Source of the DNA: Congeria kusceri
Lineage: Eukaryota; Mollusca; Bivalvia; Myida; Dreissenidae
Length of the DNA stretch: 64,000 bases
NCBI GenBank assembly: GCA_027627225.1
Contig: CM051034.1
Location: 1,861,001-1,925,000, forward strand
Direction of reading: 5' to 3'
This document shows, one piece after another, positions 34,727-45,442 of this stretch (position 1 is the stretch's first letter; every line of letters starts with the position of its first letter). Under the pieces are notes generated by a model, which searched no databases, was not told the DNA's origin, and saw only the letters and a program-made list of their open reading frames with translations. Both the position numbers and the translations under genes were made by a program.

Positions 34727-34881
34727 AACATGAACAATATTATTTACGCTTTCTATTTGTTCAAATGTTCAAGCACTGCGACAAAATGCACTTGAACGCA
34801 TTACAAAAATAATCAGCAACAAACCCACGACTTCTGATTCCGACGTTTACAATTATAGTAATTGCTCTTTCTCTTCCGAAA

Positions 34882-35090
34882 TCAGGCCATTTGTGTGTGT
34901 TTCGAGCAACCCTATTCACCTAGCGAAAACCCACCGACCCTTAAGTTTTTATTGAAGATTGTATTTTACGTAAAATCCGTATTTCCGTATATAATGTGTC
35001 TTTAAAAAATTAAAAACAAACTTAAACCCGACCCTACCTAACTTTTGTGAAACCGTTCCCCGAAAAAACCACTTTTTTTTTTTGGCCTCA
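34882..35090. mobile_element. MITE (GGCC family, copy 4) with 3-bp TSD TCA
   Basis: The body is 34,885-35,087. It begins GGCCATTTGTGTG...GTTTCG and, from the right, GGCCAAAAAAAAAAAGTGG...GGTTTC. TCA is on both sides. The subterminal ACCCACCGACCC and TAGGTAGGGTCGGG blocks are inverted. This is the shortest copy, at 203 bp. Confidence 0.8.
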
Positions 35091-35184
35091 CTATAAAACT
35101 TTATTTTTGACATTCATGCTTGATTGTAGGTATGTTATAATCAAATTAAGATTTCTAGAAATAATCATGAACCTGACATATAAG

Positions 35185-35713
35185 AACTTATTCACCAACC
35201 TGTTCTTAGACTAAAGAATAACGAATAGACTCAGACTCAATAAAAATACTACGCATATATGCCGGGTACCAATGTCGCTATTGTCATTAAAGAGTATATG
35301 TTCGATTTTACAACAGATATATTTGCATAAATTAAACAACTAATAATTAATTTCCATATACTTCGATTTAAAATGAAAGAAAAGTTAATATGAATTATTG
35401 TTGAAAATATCAAAAAAGTCAAAAATCGTAGTTGTTGACTCATTCGATATTGTATTCGTCACGTTTATGTTTATATGTCTGCTTTCAAGTTATTTTGTCA
35501 CTTTCATCTATTTACTAGTATTCTTAAATAATTGATATGAATGATCGTACATACACACTTTTACAAATCGTTCTAAATAAAGAACTCTGTAATTTGAGTT
35601 GCTGAATACCGAGACAGATTCAAGTAAACAGTTTTCTTTGAACAGAACAGTTTCAAGAATATTCTTTATTATTACGTCTTAAGTCTAAGAATAGATTGGC
35701 GAATACGGGCCCT
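35185..35713. mobile_element. Palindromic MITE of the 'GGGCCCGTATTC' type
   Basis: The left arm TTATTCACCAACCTGTTCTTAGACT is the imperfect complement of the right arm AGTCTAAGAATAGATTGGCGAATACGGGCCC (35,682-35,712). Similar single ends are seen at 31,981 and 51,866, and a related complete element at 50,305. TSD not identified. No coding. Confidence 0.5.
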
Positions 35714-35861
35714 GGATGCCAACATATATGTTGACAAAACTACGACTGTTTTTTGTTATAACAGTAACATTTTCACCAGAAACCAATTCTACATGTGGTT
35801 ATTTAAAACGGCATCTAGTTATTTTTGTGACCAGTTACAATCAATGCTGTCCAATCTAATA

Positions 35862-36292
35862 GCAAAAGCTGTCGGCAGACAGCACGCTCGACTTGTCTTG
35901 TACTTGTAAGAGTAACTAGCATTTTTCTAAAACAAACTGTTTGCAAAGTAGCGGCCAACATGTTTCTAGTTTGAATAAAATCCCTCAAGCCAATCAAGAG
36001 ATACCAGCTTACCGAAAAACTTTAACCTACCCAAATAAGTTTAATAAGTTACCCAAATAAGTTTCTACAAAAATACCCATAATTATGACACATTTTAACT
36101 AGAGTTACGAAACTCGGCCTATGGGTTCATTTTAATAGTAAATGGTTAAAGTTTGAATAAGTAATCCCTCAAGCCATTCCTGAGAAAGTAGCTTATCGAA
36201 AATCGTTAACCTAGGCGGACGACAACGCCGACACAGACGCCGGAGAGAGTAAAATACATTGCCTTTACATCGAAAATTCGAGCTAAAAATTA
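35862..36292 (+). mobile_element. Short Helitron-like element
   Basis: CAAAAGCTGTCGGCAGACAGCACGCTCGACTTG at the 5' end, CCTCAAGCCA repeated at 35,987 and 36,168, a GACGACAACGCCGAC microsatellite, and the end ATCGAAAATTCGAGCTAAAAA. The 60-codon frame across its start is not a gene. Confidence 0.55.
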
Positions 36293-36399
36293 AAATTAAT
36301 TATCAAAAAACATAAATGCGATATTGTATTTTTGTTAAATATGGAATGTCTTAACATCCATAGATTTGGTAGAACATACAGCAATCATTATCAAGCATA

Positions 36400-36885
36400 A
36401 AGATCGCACTCGAAGTAATCAACACAAATGCACTAAGTAATTAACGCGAATAAAAATCGTACACTAATTAATTAACACGAAAAACGATCGTAATCAACAC
36501 AAATAAAGATAGTTATTTCAGTAATCCTCAGGAATTTAATAGAACACTAAGTAATTATCACTAATAAAAGACCGTTCACCAAATAATCGTCACGAACAAA
36601 GATCAAACACTAAGTAAATATAACTAATTAAGGTCGTACACTAAATAATAATCAATAATAAAAATTGTACATAAAGTAATTGCCAATAATAAAGATCGTA
36701 CATTACGTAATAATAACTAATTAATTTCGTAGATTAAGTAACTGTCACTAATAAAGATCGTACACTCAGTAATCCTCACGAATAAAGATCGTACACACAG
36801 TAATCCTCACGAATAAAGATCGTACACTAAGTAATCCTCCGGAATAAAGATCGTTCACTAAGTAATCGTCACGAATGTTGACATA
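36400..36885 (+). repeat. 31-bp minisatellite, array 4 (longest)
   Basis: The most regular part, 36,760-36,870, repeats AATAAAGATCGTACACTAAG then TAATCCTCACG. The 5' side is degenerate. Confidence 0.8.
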
Positions 36886-37084
36886 TAAAAGTTGGACAAT
36901 TTTAATTCCTGATAGGTAAGTAACTCTTTAGGTTTATTTTCAACTTTGTTTATAAATATAAAAAACAACAACATAACTTTCTACAATCTCTCGTATACAA
37001 GACAATTATAATGTGTGTGTTTCTCAGAAAAAGACGATTCACCACGCTAGCATTTGAAATATGAAAATTCTGTGAGCAAACACC

Positions 37085-37455
37085 TTTAGTTTCGCTGCCA
37101 ATATCAGAGTCTTCCTAAGCTACATTTCATGAACAACATGGCGATTTCTTTCGGTTCTGTCGTGGGAAGAGAAACTATTTTAGTTTCTGGCAACCAGATC
37201 AGAAGATACTTCAATGTAAGTTGAGTAAATCAGCAGCAGAATCAAGTTCCGGTAAATCGCGGTTGGTTCTTTCGCGGCGGGCAATCCCATGGGAATTCGA
37301 CTAATTGTATTTTTGGGGATCTAATTCCCCACCCTAGAGCCAAACGTTTGTGTCTAAATCCCAACAACAGGGGATGCTTAATTGGTGTATCAAATAGCTC
37401 GGAGGCCAATATTACCGGGATCTAAAATCCGAACAAGGTATATTGTCCGGGACTT
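37085..37455. repeat. Dispersed block (paralog 11,260) followed by a truncated GCGGGCAATCCC element
   Basis: 37,085-37,275 parallels 11,260-11,460. Then, directly after GGTTCTTTCGCG, comes GCGGGCAATCCCATGGGAATTCGACTAATTGTA through ATTACCGGGATCTAAAATCC. Confidence 0.6.
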
Positions 37456-37689
37456 GCAGGATTATAGGAATATCTTCAGGTATATTTGTACATAATTAAC
37501 TGGAAAACCAGACACTAATGTTTCTGTTATTTGTAAAAATAGTGAGTTTTTGTTACATGCAAGGGTGCTAGATAGTCACAAGAAGTCAACATATCTGTGT
37601 CACAACGACCACAACTCACGTGCATTTGATCATAATCTAATCATCTTGGAAATATTTAACAAACTGTCATTGTTTCCGTTTGTCAAACT

Positions 37690-37950
37690 CATATTGTATG
37701 ATGCTTCATGGCATGCCACATACTAAATATGAAAGCTCTCAGCCACGCAGTTTCAGAGAAGGTGTTTAAAGCGTTCCTGTTTTAAATCTATATTTAAATA
37801 ATTCCTGTGAAGTTTGGTGAAAATCTGCCCAGCGGTTTAGGATGAGAGGTTGTTTGAATGAAAATATTACGCACGACGCACGACGGACAACGGAATAAAG
37901 GCGATTATAAAAGCTCACCATGAGCACGTTGTGCTCAGGTGAGCTAAAAC
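37690..37950 (+). mobile_element. Helitron-like element, 3' end
   Basis: 5'-truncated copy of the 923/45,443 family: AAATATGAAAGCTCTCAGCC, GTGAAGTTTGGTGAAAATCTGCCCAGCGG, and the terminal palindrome GCTCACCATGAGCACGTTG...CTCAGGTGAGC followed by TAAAA. It shows the 3' hairpin most clearly. Confidence 0.65.
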
Positions 37951-38144
37951 ACGCATTTGGACGGGCGTAGCTATGGGTTTTTTTTCAAAACACGGACGAG
38001 GGTCAGAAAAAAATTGTGTCTACTTCGCAAAAAAAAAAATCATAATCAATTAAAACCATTTAACTGGTGTTCTTTGGATTATCGTGCACGTGCTGTCGTC
38101 GAGAAGCCAGCCTATTACAGATGTTTCAATCCAGCATTAGAAAC

Positions 38145-38280
38145 GTGACAAGCAGCAGACGCGCAGACAACAATTCGTGCAGACCACAATTCTAGAAATC
38201 AGAAGGAATGATGTAGGCTACCACGTAGAAGCGGAAGTTAGGGAGGCATCGGGAGTTTTGTCGCGTATGACAGAAGGCGC
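38145..38280 (+). repeat. Recurrent 'GCAGACGACAATT' block, copy 6
   Basis: CAGCAGACGCGCAGACAACAATTCGTGCAGAC, then AGGCGCTAT where the next element starts. Confidence 0.5.
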
Positions 38281-38698
38281 TATGCATGATCATATTTTTC
38301 ATTAATAATATTTTTCACACACCCGTGAAGAAAAGGATCTAATTTGATACAATTTTAAGTGTGAAGAATGTGATTTGCCACAAAAACGGTGTATCTTTGA
38401 GGATCACAGAAGAATAACAAAAGAATAGCATTTCATTGCATATCAAAAATTGGGTGTGATAAAAACTTCACAGAACATGTCAAGACTAAGATTGTGCTGT
38501 GTAAAGACTAAGATCTCGATTGTCACACTGGGAAGAATCGGATACTATTTTGTACAGATGTGAAAACATGATTTGTGAAAACTATGGTCCTGCAGCGCTA
38601 TAGGACCTCCAGAGTGCAGGGCCACGGGGTGAAAACATGATTTGTGAAAACTATGGTCCTGCAGCGCTATAGGACCTCCAGAGTGCATGGCCACGGGG
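38281..38698. mobile_element. TGYAGGACCATA fold-back MITE, copy B, with 69-bp tandem duplication of its right junction
   Basis: Left arm GATCATATTTTTCA...TTCACACACCCGTGAAG. The right end, read inverted, is TGCAGGACCATAGTTTTCAC. GGCGCTAT precedes the element and GCGCTATAGGACCTCC follows it, an 8-bp duplication. The right junction plus 40 bp of flank is then repeated: 38,561-38,629 and 38,630-38,698 differ by one base in my reading. Confidence 0.65.
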
Positions 38699-39039
38699 TC
38701 GACGGCTGCCCTTTTACATTGACGAATTAATCACAAACAATACTTCGTAACATTTTAGATGATATGTGTATATTTCAATGAAACGATTTGACCATTAAGG
38801 GACAAAATAATGTGCATGGAGTATGAAACAATGAACAGTAATTCCGGAAACATGTTATAAAGGCGCGTCAGATTAAACAGTTTTTTCCCACACGACAAAA
38901 AATTGCTAATATATTTAAAAGAAACATTTAAACTTTGTACATGACGAATATCACATTGATAAACGTGCAACATTCATACACTGAGTGTGTAATTTCCAGA
39001 CGACAGCCATAATTATATTGATAAAAAATCCCCTTATTG

Positions 39040-39700
39040 TAGGGTGGAAATAGAGTGAATACGTTATTCGAAACAAATTGCATTCATTCGTTTTAGAACA
39101 TCTATTAATATAGCCTCTTTTCCTGTATATTCTGCCAATTAAGACCTAAACTGCTTTTATAACCTAAATGAGCACAATTTCAACACCAGTGAGACTTCTA
39201 TGTATAATTTTAAGGTCTCTTCTACTACATAAAGGCAGGATAATTTAGAGATCAGCCATTTACTTAGTTACTGAACAATTCTAGGATGGCAACCTAGCAA
39301 CCATGCATTTGTCAGATGTTTCCTATCATTTGGTTCAGTCTTCATTTTGATAAGAAAACACTAAAATTTTGTTGAAATTTTGTTACAATTCATTAGAAGC
39401 ATTCTTTATTAGAATAACACACACAAGCATACTGTTTAAAAATGATTGCTTACAACATTCTTGGCTTATGCACAAAGTGTGTAGCAATTGTTGGGAATTT
39501 CTTTTTTAAATCTTAATTTTCTTTACAAAATCTAAAATTTACAATTTTTAAAACCAAAAACAATATTTTTGAGTTAGCATTCCCCTAATACAGATAGCTT
39601 ACACAAGCTTAATAGGAAATAATAGTTCATTTCCATTATCAGGGGGTGGCCGAATCTATAGGGATGGTTGAAACGATAGGAAAGAAGGATACTTAAGAAA
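39040..39700. repeat. Duplicated flank, copy S, with a ~570-bp copy-specific insertion
   Basis: Matches 23,080-23,165 on both sides (TAGAG.GTGAATA, CATTCATTCG.T.TAGAACAT, then AGAAATAAT.TTCGATTTAGAG). Between about 39,110 and 39,690 this copy has extra sequence, with weakly inverted ends (AGCCTCTTTTCCTG / AGTATCCTTCTTTCC). Nothing coding is in it. From 38,700 to 39,040 nothing is recognised. Confidence 0.5.
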
Positions 39701-39704
39701 TAAT

Positions 39705-40640
39705 GTTCGATTTAGAGTTGTTTATCGGCTAATAAACCACAATTTTGGGTTTTGATGAATAGGGATTAAACCACGAGGGCGTTAGAAGGACACATCGTTG
39801 TTTATTTGCAGATGAACACATATTATACGAAGAATTTGTCGATTCTAACATGACCTGTTAACATACTCCAAAAATTACAATCCGAAATATATTTTACAGT
39901 TTCGGAACTATTTTTTCGGGTTGTGTATTGATACCTTAGTTTAAAAACGGTAAATATTGTTCTTAGTCTAGTATAGAAAACACAGTTTGTGTCATGTTAG
40001 AACTTTACTTTACATAACTTGCTAATGTTTTTATTTCAGCTGTTTAAGTTAAATTAAACAACAGTTTTAACATGACAAGCGCAGTTTTCTATTGACAAAG
40101 AAGAAAATATTTCGTTGTTAAATAGCCAATGAACAACTCGCAGAAGTCGTAAAATATATTTTGCATTGTAATTGCAGAATATGTTGTCATGTCATGTCAG
40201 AATCAAAATAAATTTCGCTTAATCGTTGTTTATCTGTAATAAAGAACGATTTTTAGTTCAGGTGCGCGAATATTCGAATCGATTAAATTTTCTATTCATC
40301 GTAGTTTATCGCCAATAAACAACGATTTGGAGTTCTAATGCGGATGGAGGAATTAAAAAAAGGGCGTTGTTAAATAGCCACGCATCAGAACGACAAAGAG
40401 TTGTTTATTGCCCGATAAACAATGGTAATGCAAAAATTATTTCGATTCTAACATGAATTGACAAATATAATTGCAATAGTTATGAAAACTATATTTTTCT
40501 ATGCTCCGCTCAGAATCCGGACTTCTTTTTGTTTTTTTTATTGGGTAGTTTAACAACGATAATGTTGTTCTTTGTTTATAGAAAAATAAGTGAGTAGCAT
40601 CAGAACTCAGAACTCAAAACCGTTTTTCTTTACAGATAAA
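39705..40640. mobile_element. Fold-back elements F8 and F9 (paralog of 23,165-24,110)
   Basis: Same order as copy R: TAGAGTTGTTTATCGGCTAATAAA, GGGCGTTAGAA, TAAGTTAAATTAAACA, GTAATTGCAGAAT.TGT.GTCATGTCATGT, then the second unit with TATCGCCAATAAACAACG and GCATCAGAACGACAAAGAG. Confidence 0.65.
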
Positions 40641-40659
40641 CAACTGTATATCACACATT

Positions 40660-41210
40660 ATTTCTTAATTATACATGAATTCGTGGCGCTAAACAACGTG
40701 TGACCAAACTTACCGAGTATTTTCTCCACAGTTTATACACCGATCAATGTTACACTATACTAATTCCAATCATTATGTAATTTAATGTATAAGCGATCAC
40801 TTTAACCCAAAATAAATGCAAAATTTTGAACATAGGGACCCTCATAACCATGCACTTTTCTTAAAGAGCATTCAAAGCTGAATTAATTTAAGCAATAAAA
40901 AGGGTATGTCATGTAATATGTAAGAAAGAACTCGACACTAAACAAAGATGACTGTTTTATCACCATCTTTTAAACCGGCTACTTCCTAGTTCAATGTAAC
41001 CCGTCTAAGCGCAAGTGTCATACTGTAGTCTCCAATCTTAAAACATATCTTGATTTATTAGTGCATACCAATGCTTACCCTACCAACATCTCCAAAAAAG
41101 TATCAATGCAATTGTCTAAATCTAAAAACATGTCTTCGAGTTAAGCTTCTTGATTTATTTAGAGAGGACAGCCCTACACGACTTATTCATTTAGTGTAAT
41201 GTGACCTCAA
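40660..41210. repeat. Duplicated flank, copy S, plus ~500 bp unmatched
   Basis: 40,680-40,735 matches 24,120-24,175. From about 40,745 to 41,210 the sequence has no counterpart in copy R and no recognisable gene. Confidence 0.45.
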
Positions 41211-41490
41211 AAGGCGGGCAAACCCAGGGGAATTTGACTAATTGTATTTTGGGGGATATAATTCACCACCCTAGGGTCAAGTATTTTTGTCTGAATCCCG
41301 TCAATGGGGGATGCTAAATTGGTGCATCAAATGGCATGGGGGCCAATATTACCGGGATCTAAAATCTTAACTAACTTTATTTCCCGGGACCCGGAATTAT
41401 TCGGCGTGTCAATGTCCTGCCTGTCGGGAATTGCTTTCAGTCTCAAATCCCGTATATGCCCGCCGCTCTCCCCTTGTGAAAAATATTGAT
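41211..41490. mobile_element. GCGGGCAATCCC TIR element, copy 3 (best right end)
   Basis: GGCGGGCAAACCCAGGGGAATTTGAC at the left; GGCGTGTCAATGTCC and TATGCCCGCCGCTCTCCCC...AATATTGATA at the right. Its right end is the inverse of copy 1's left end. The 61-codon frame within is not a gene. Confidence 0.6.
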
Positions 41491-41561
41491 AGGTGCATTA
41501 AGTTTATACAATTGACTTACCGGTAGCGAAATATTTCACAGGTACATCAAAGATAAAATAA

Positions 41562-42774
41562 GAGGGCCGAATGGCCCCGGGTCGCTCACCTGAGTTTACT
41601 GACCCACAATAGCTCGTACAAGGTTAATAGCGTATTCAGAGATGTGACCACCGACAGCAATGTTTTTAGTGTATCAACACAATTTGAAGTAATTTAATAA
41701 ATGGTAGAAATATATATGTGAAATTATCTCATAATCCAGCAAGCAGTTTCAGACAAGAACATTTTCAAAATGAATGTCAACCAGGGAACATTTTTGCAAA
41801 TTTATTTTAAAATTCCGGTCGGTGGTTTCTGACAAGAAGATTTTCAACGTTTTCTAAATGACATGTAAGGACAACTGCCCAACCCCTCGCCTGTAACAAT
41901 TTTTACAAATCAAAATGATTTGAAGAAATTTGGTAAAGGATCACCCAAAGAACATTTATGTACAATTATTTTGAAATCCATTCAGCGGTTTCGGACAAGA
42001 AGTTTTTTTTTCAAGTTTTCTATATAGCCATAGAAGGAAAGCTGCCAAGATCCCCCGGTGGCCATGTTTTTTATCGAATCAAAATGATTTAAAGAAATTT
42101 GGTAGACAGCCACCCAAGGAATATTTATGTGAAGTTATTTTGAAATCTGATCAGCGGTTTCTGAGAAGATTTTCAAAGTTTTGTATATAGGTATATAAGG
42201 AAAAAAAAATCCCCAGCACCTGGCGGTCTTTTTTTAACGAATCATATTGAATTGAAGAAATTTGGTAGAGGGGCACAAAAGGAACATTTTTGTGAAATTA
42301 TTTTGAAGACCGGCCAGCGATTTCTGAGGAGAAGATTTTTACAGTTTTCTATATAGCTATATAAGTAAAACTGCACCCCCCCCCTAGCGGCCATGTTGTT
42401 TTACGAAATCAAAATAATTTAGAAAACATTAGTAAAGGGTCGCGCAAGGAACATTTCTGTGAAATTATTTTAAAATCCAAGCAGTGGTTTTTGACAAGAA
42501 GATTTGTTTTAAGTTTTCCAGTTCTGTAAGTTTTTGGTTGCCATGGCAACCCGAGTTTTCTAGATATTCAAATAAATTGAAGGATTTTCTTGAAGAACCA
42601 TCCCAGGAACTGTCCTGCTAAGTTTGCCGAAAATCCGCCAAGCTGTTTCAGAGAAGAAGTTGTTTAAAGTAAACGCGACGACGACGACGACAGCGACGAC
42701 GACGGACAACAACGACGACGGACAGTGACTGACTAGAATAGCTCACCCTTAAGCACGTTGTGCTCGGTGAGCTA
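41562..42774 (+). mobile_element. Helitron-like element, ~150-bp core, empty site in paralog
   Basis: Start AAGAGGGCCGAATGGCCCCGGGTCGCTCACCTGAG; end TAGCTCACCCTTAAGCACGTTGTGCTCGGTGAGCTAA. The core repeats are marked by GTGAAATTATTTTGAAATCC and TTTCTGACAAGAAGATTTTCA, at about six copies. A GACGACGACGAC microsatellite (42,675-42,725) precedes the terminal hairpin. Copy R (24,215-24,235) passes from AAAGATAAAG to CAACAACAACG without it, and no target duplication is apparent. Confidence 0.7.
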
Positions 42775-43264
42775 ACAACAACAACATATTATGGTAAAAC
42801 ACGTGACCATATGTTTTATGGTGAACTAAGTTTTGTAAATACCTCACCGTTGTTTCACAATCATGATTTTGTTGTAGATGCAAATAAACATATAATAAAT
42901 CCTAGCGTTATGTTGACACTATCTTAACATGGAAACAGCACTTGATCCTGTTCACATTTTAAGTTTCATTTAACAAATCGAAGTTGTCGTTTGTGAAGTT
43001 TAACATATCATTTGACCCAAAATAAGAAAAGTATCCATTCGCGATTAGGTTTTCTTTGTCAACATGTAGAAAAACATGTTTTAATTTACTTGAATAATAT
43101 AATAGTGTTGATAAATTGCTTAGCAGAAACCGCAATATTTTATAGAGAGAACACAAAATAATGCGTATGCGAAACATCTGCATAGCAATGACAACAATAT
43201 ATTTCCTGTATAATTCCGTGCAGTATTAAATGAGGAAGTACAAACAATATAGGTGCTCACTCGT
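42775..43264. repeat. Duplicated flank, copy S, containing the empty mariner site
   Basis: Colinear with 24,228-24,650 and 25,697-25,790. The junction GACAACAATATATTTCC at 43,189-43,205 is the uninterrupted counterpart of the element at 24,652-25,696. Confidence 0.8.
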
Positions 43265-43553
43265 GCTGGAAAATGTGATACAACCAAACAATTCAACGAC
43301 GTGACACAACCAATCGATGCAACGACGTGGCACAAGCAATAACCAAACGATACAACGACGTGTCACAACCAAACGATGCAACGACGTGACACCACTCAAC
43401 AATGCAAGCACGTAACACAACCAAACGCTCCAACCACGTGACACAACAAGACGATGATATGAAGGGACCCAATCAAGCGATGCAACGACTTGACACAACC
43501 CAAAGATACAACATTGGCACAACCAAACGATGTGACACAACCAAATAATAATA
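43265..43553 (+). repeat. 26-bp minisatellite, array 5
   Basis: ACAACCAAACGATGCAACGACGTGAC units, degraded, same orientation as the others. Paralog of array 3. Confidence 0.8.
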
Positions 43554-43647
43554 GTTAATTGACTGAAACGTTTTCTTTGATTTCAGGTGAAATAATTATT
43601 TATTAAACGATATTTTTTTTGAACAAAGAGCATAGTTTTTATTCAAC

Positions 43648-43770
43648 TACTACTACTACTACTACTACTTCTACTACTTCTACTACTGCTACTGCTACTA
43701 CTGCTACTACTACTACTACTTCTACTACTACTACTGCTACTGCTACTGCTACTGCTACTACTACTGCTAC

Positions 43771-43806
<36 letters not shown>
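43648..43806. repeat. Compound microsatellite (ACT/TGC)n-(AAT)n
   Basis: About 120 bp of CTACTACTA with TTC and TGC variants, then ATAATAATA. The poly-Thr and poly-Ser frames on the two strands are artefacts. It begins in sequence matching 27,060 (ATAGTTTTTATTCAAC), so it arose inside the duplicated module. From 43,810 to 44,510 I see no gene. Confidence 0.9.
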
Positions 43807-43808
<2 letters not shown>

Positions 43809-44509
43809 GCAACATAATTTGAATACCATAATGTTACAATGAAGAATTCATAACATTTTAAGACTGTTATTGCTGGAAATAACAACTGCACATTGAGGTA
43901 GGCATGCCTGTCCATATTTTCCTTTTGTTTTCTTACAGAGCGAACATCGGAAAACATTGTGCGTAAATGTTTACCCAAATTCTATTGTTCTGTGCGTATT
44001 TTCAAATTTTCTGTAATTTACGCGTGTACGCGCCTTATCTGGGACTCTGGTCTAAAACAACAATCATATAACTGTTTATAAAAGATTGTTTAAAAAAAGA
44101 TGCATTCTTAGTAGCGAATATTACGGAAATAAATGATTTAATACCCGCATTTTTCTATGCTGAACTAAAATTTTACCCGTAAAATACATAAGATACAAAT
44201 AAATTATCATAAGCCAAATTCATTTATTTTGGTAAAATATTATTTTACTCAATCGATATTTTAATTAATTTTTTATTCGCTGTTAAAACAATGCGACTAT
44301 ATAATTTTATACAAGTCTGTACTTCAAATGAATTTAAATTGTTTTGAACGAATTAACCCTAAATAGTACAATCAGGTCGCGTAGCCTAAGGGAAGCAACT
44401 GCTGCTAGGAACTCACCACAAAGTAACATCGAGTTGTCTTCCGTGCTATTTAGCTAGTGCGTTAGCTAACACAATTTTAAAGTACAGAGCCCTATTATAA
44501 TATTATAAT

Positions 44510-45320
44510 ACCTGAATTGTTTTTATGTTTATGATATGTTATTACTTTCCATAATTTGCTTAACTGTTCAATTAGGAGTTAGTTACTAGCAGGCATTACT
44601 TTATTGCAGTTAAACAAAGTGCAACGTTTTATCGAAAACGCATTGGGTAATACGACGAAGTCGTAGGAATTAAAGGAACAGTTTCACAGTTTTTGGTTGT
44701 GAGAAATAGTTATCAAAAACTGACTTTTGTTTGCCCTATAATATATTTATTGTTCATATTTCACCATTTGGAATGCACACTGATCGTGCAAAGTTAAACG
44801 TTTGACGAATATTTGCTATTTTTCGAGGAGAATTTGCTACCTGGTAGACATACCCTAGTACATTTTTGCACAAAGGCAGAACAAATATCAAAATAATTAT
44901 GTTTTGCAACCAAAACAGAATAGCAGACAAACGTTTTGATACGCAGATTCTACACATTTCTGTTTTGAAATTCCCTTTTTGGAGAATTATTATCCAACCC
45001 TAAACTACGGAACTGTCCCTTTAAATCGATATATACGAATTAATTAATCGTGACAGTAAACGGCATAACATGAATTATCTAAGGAGTTGTTAATGTCATT
45101 TTAAACTATGATGTGACATACATTTGGTGAATGTGTATTTGTTGTTGTTTGTCTGCGAAATCTGACTGATTACAAACTCCAGCAAATCCAACCCCAAATA
45201 AAAACTGTATACACTGCAATAACCTATGCTTAGGCATTATTGCCTACATGTATTGTATATGGACACTATTAAACAACAGCCCCAATGCAGTTGACTCACA
45301 GATCATAAGAGGTACGTACA
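44510..45320. repeat. Duplicated flank, copy S (paralog 27,690-28,066)
   Basis: Same motif order as copy R. Interrupted by the TTAA-flanked element at 44,674-45,020. Confidence 0.65.
44670..45024. mobile_element. TTAA-flanked MITE (AGGRACAGTTTC family), copy 1
   Basis: The body is 44,674-45,020. The left end is AGGAACAGTTTCACAGTTTT and the right, inverted, is AGGGACAGTTCCGTAGTTT. TTAA is on both sides. The interior motif GCTACCTGGTAGACATACCC is shared with 60,590. TTAA targets are used by Kolobok and piggyBac-type transposases; the ends do not let me choose with certainty, though AGGG fits Kolobok better. Confidence 0.8.
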
Positions 45321-45442
45321 TGTGTATATTAATTGTAGCAGTACATTGCTTGTTCTTCCATACTCGTACAGAAAATTTTACTTCACCATAATCTGCTGAC
45401 ATTACAATTTGGCACACACACTTTTTGCGACGTAAAGTAAAG

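Noticed and set aside
43619..43978. Poly-Thr and poly-Ser open frames
   Set aside because: They are translations of an ACT/AAT microsatellite.
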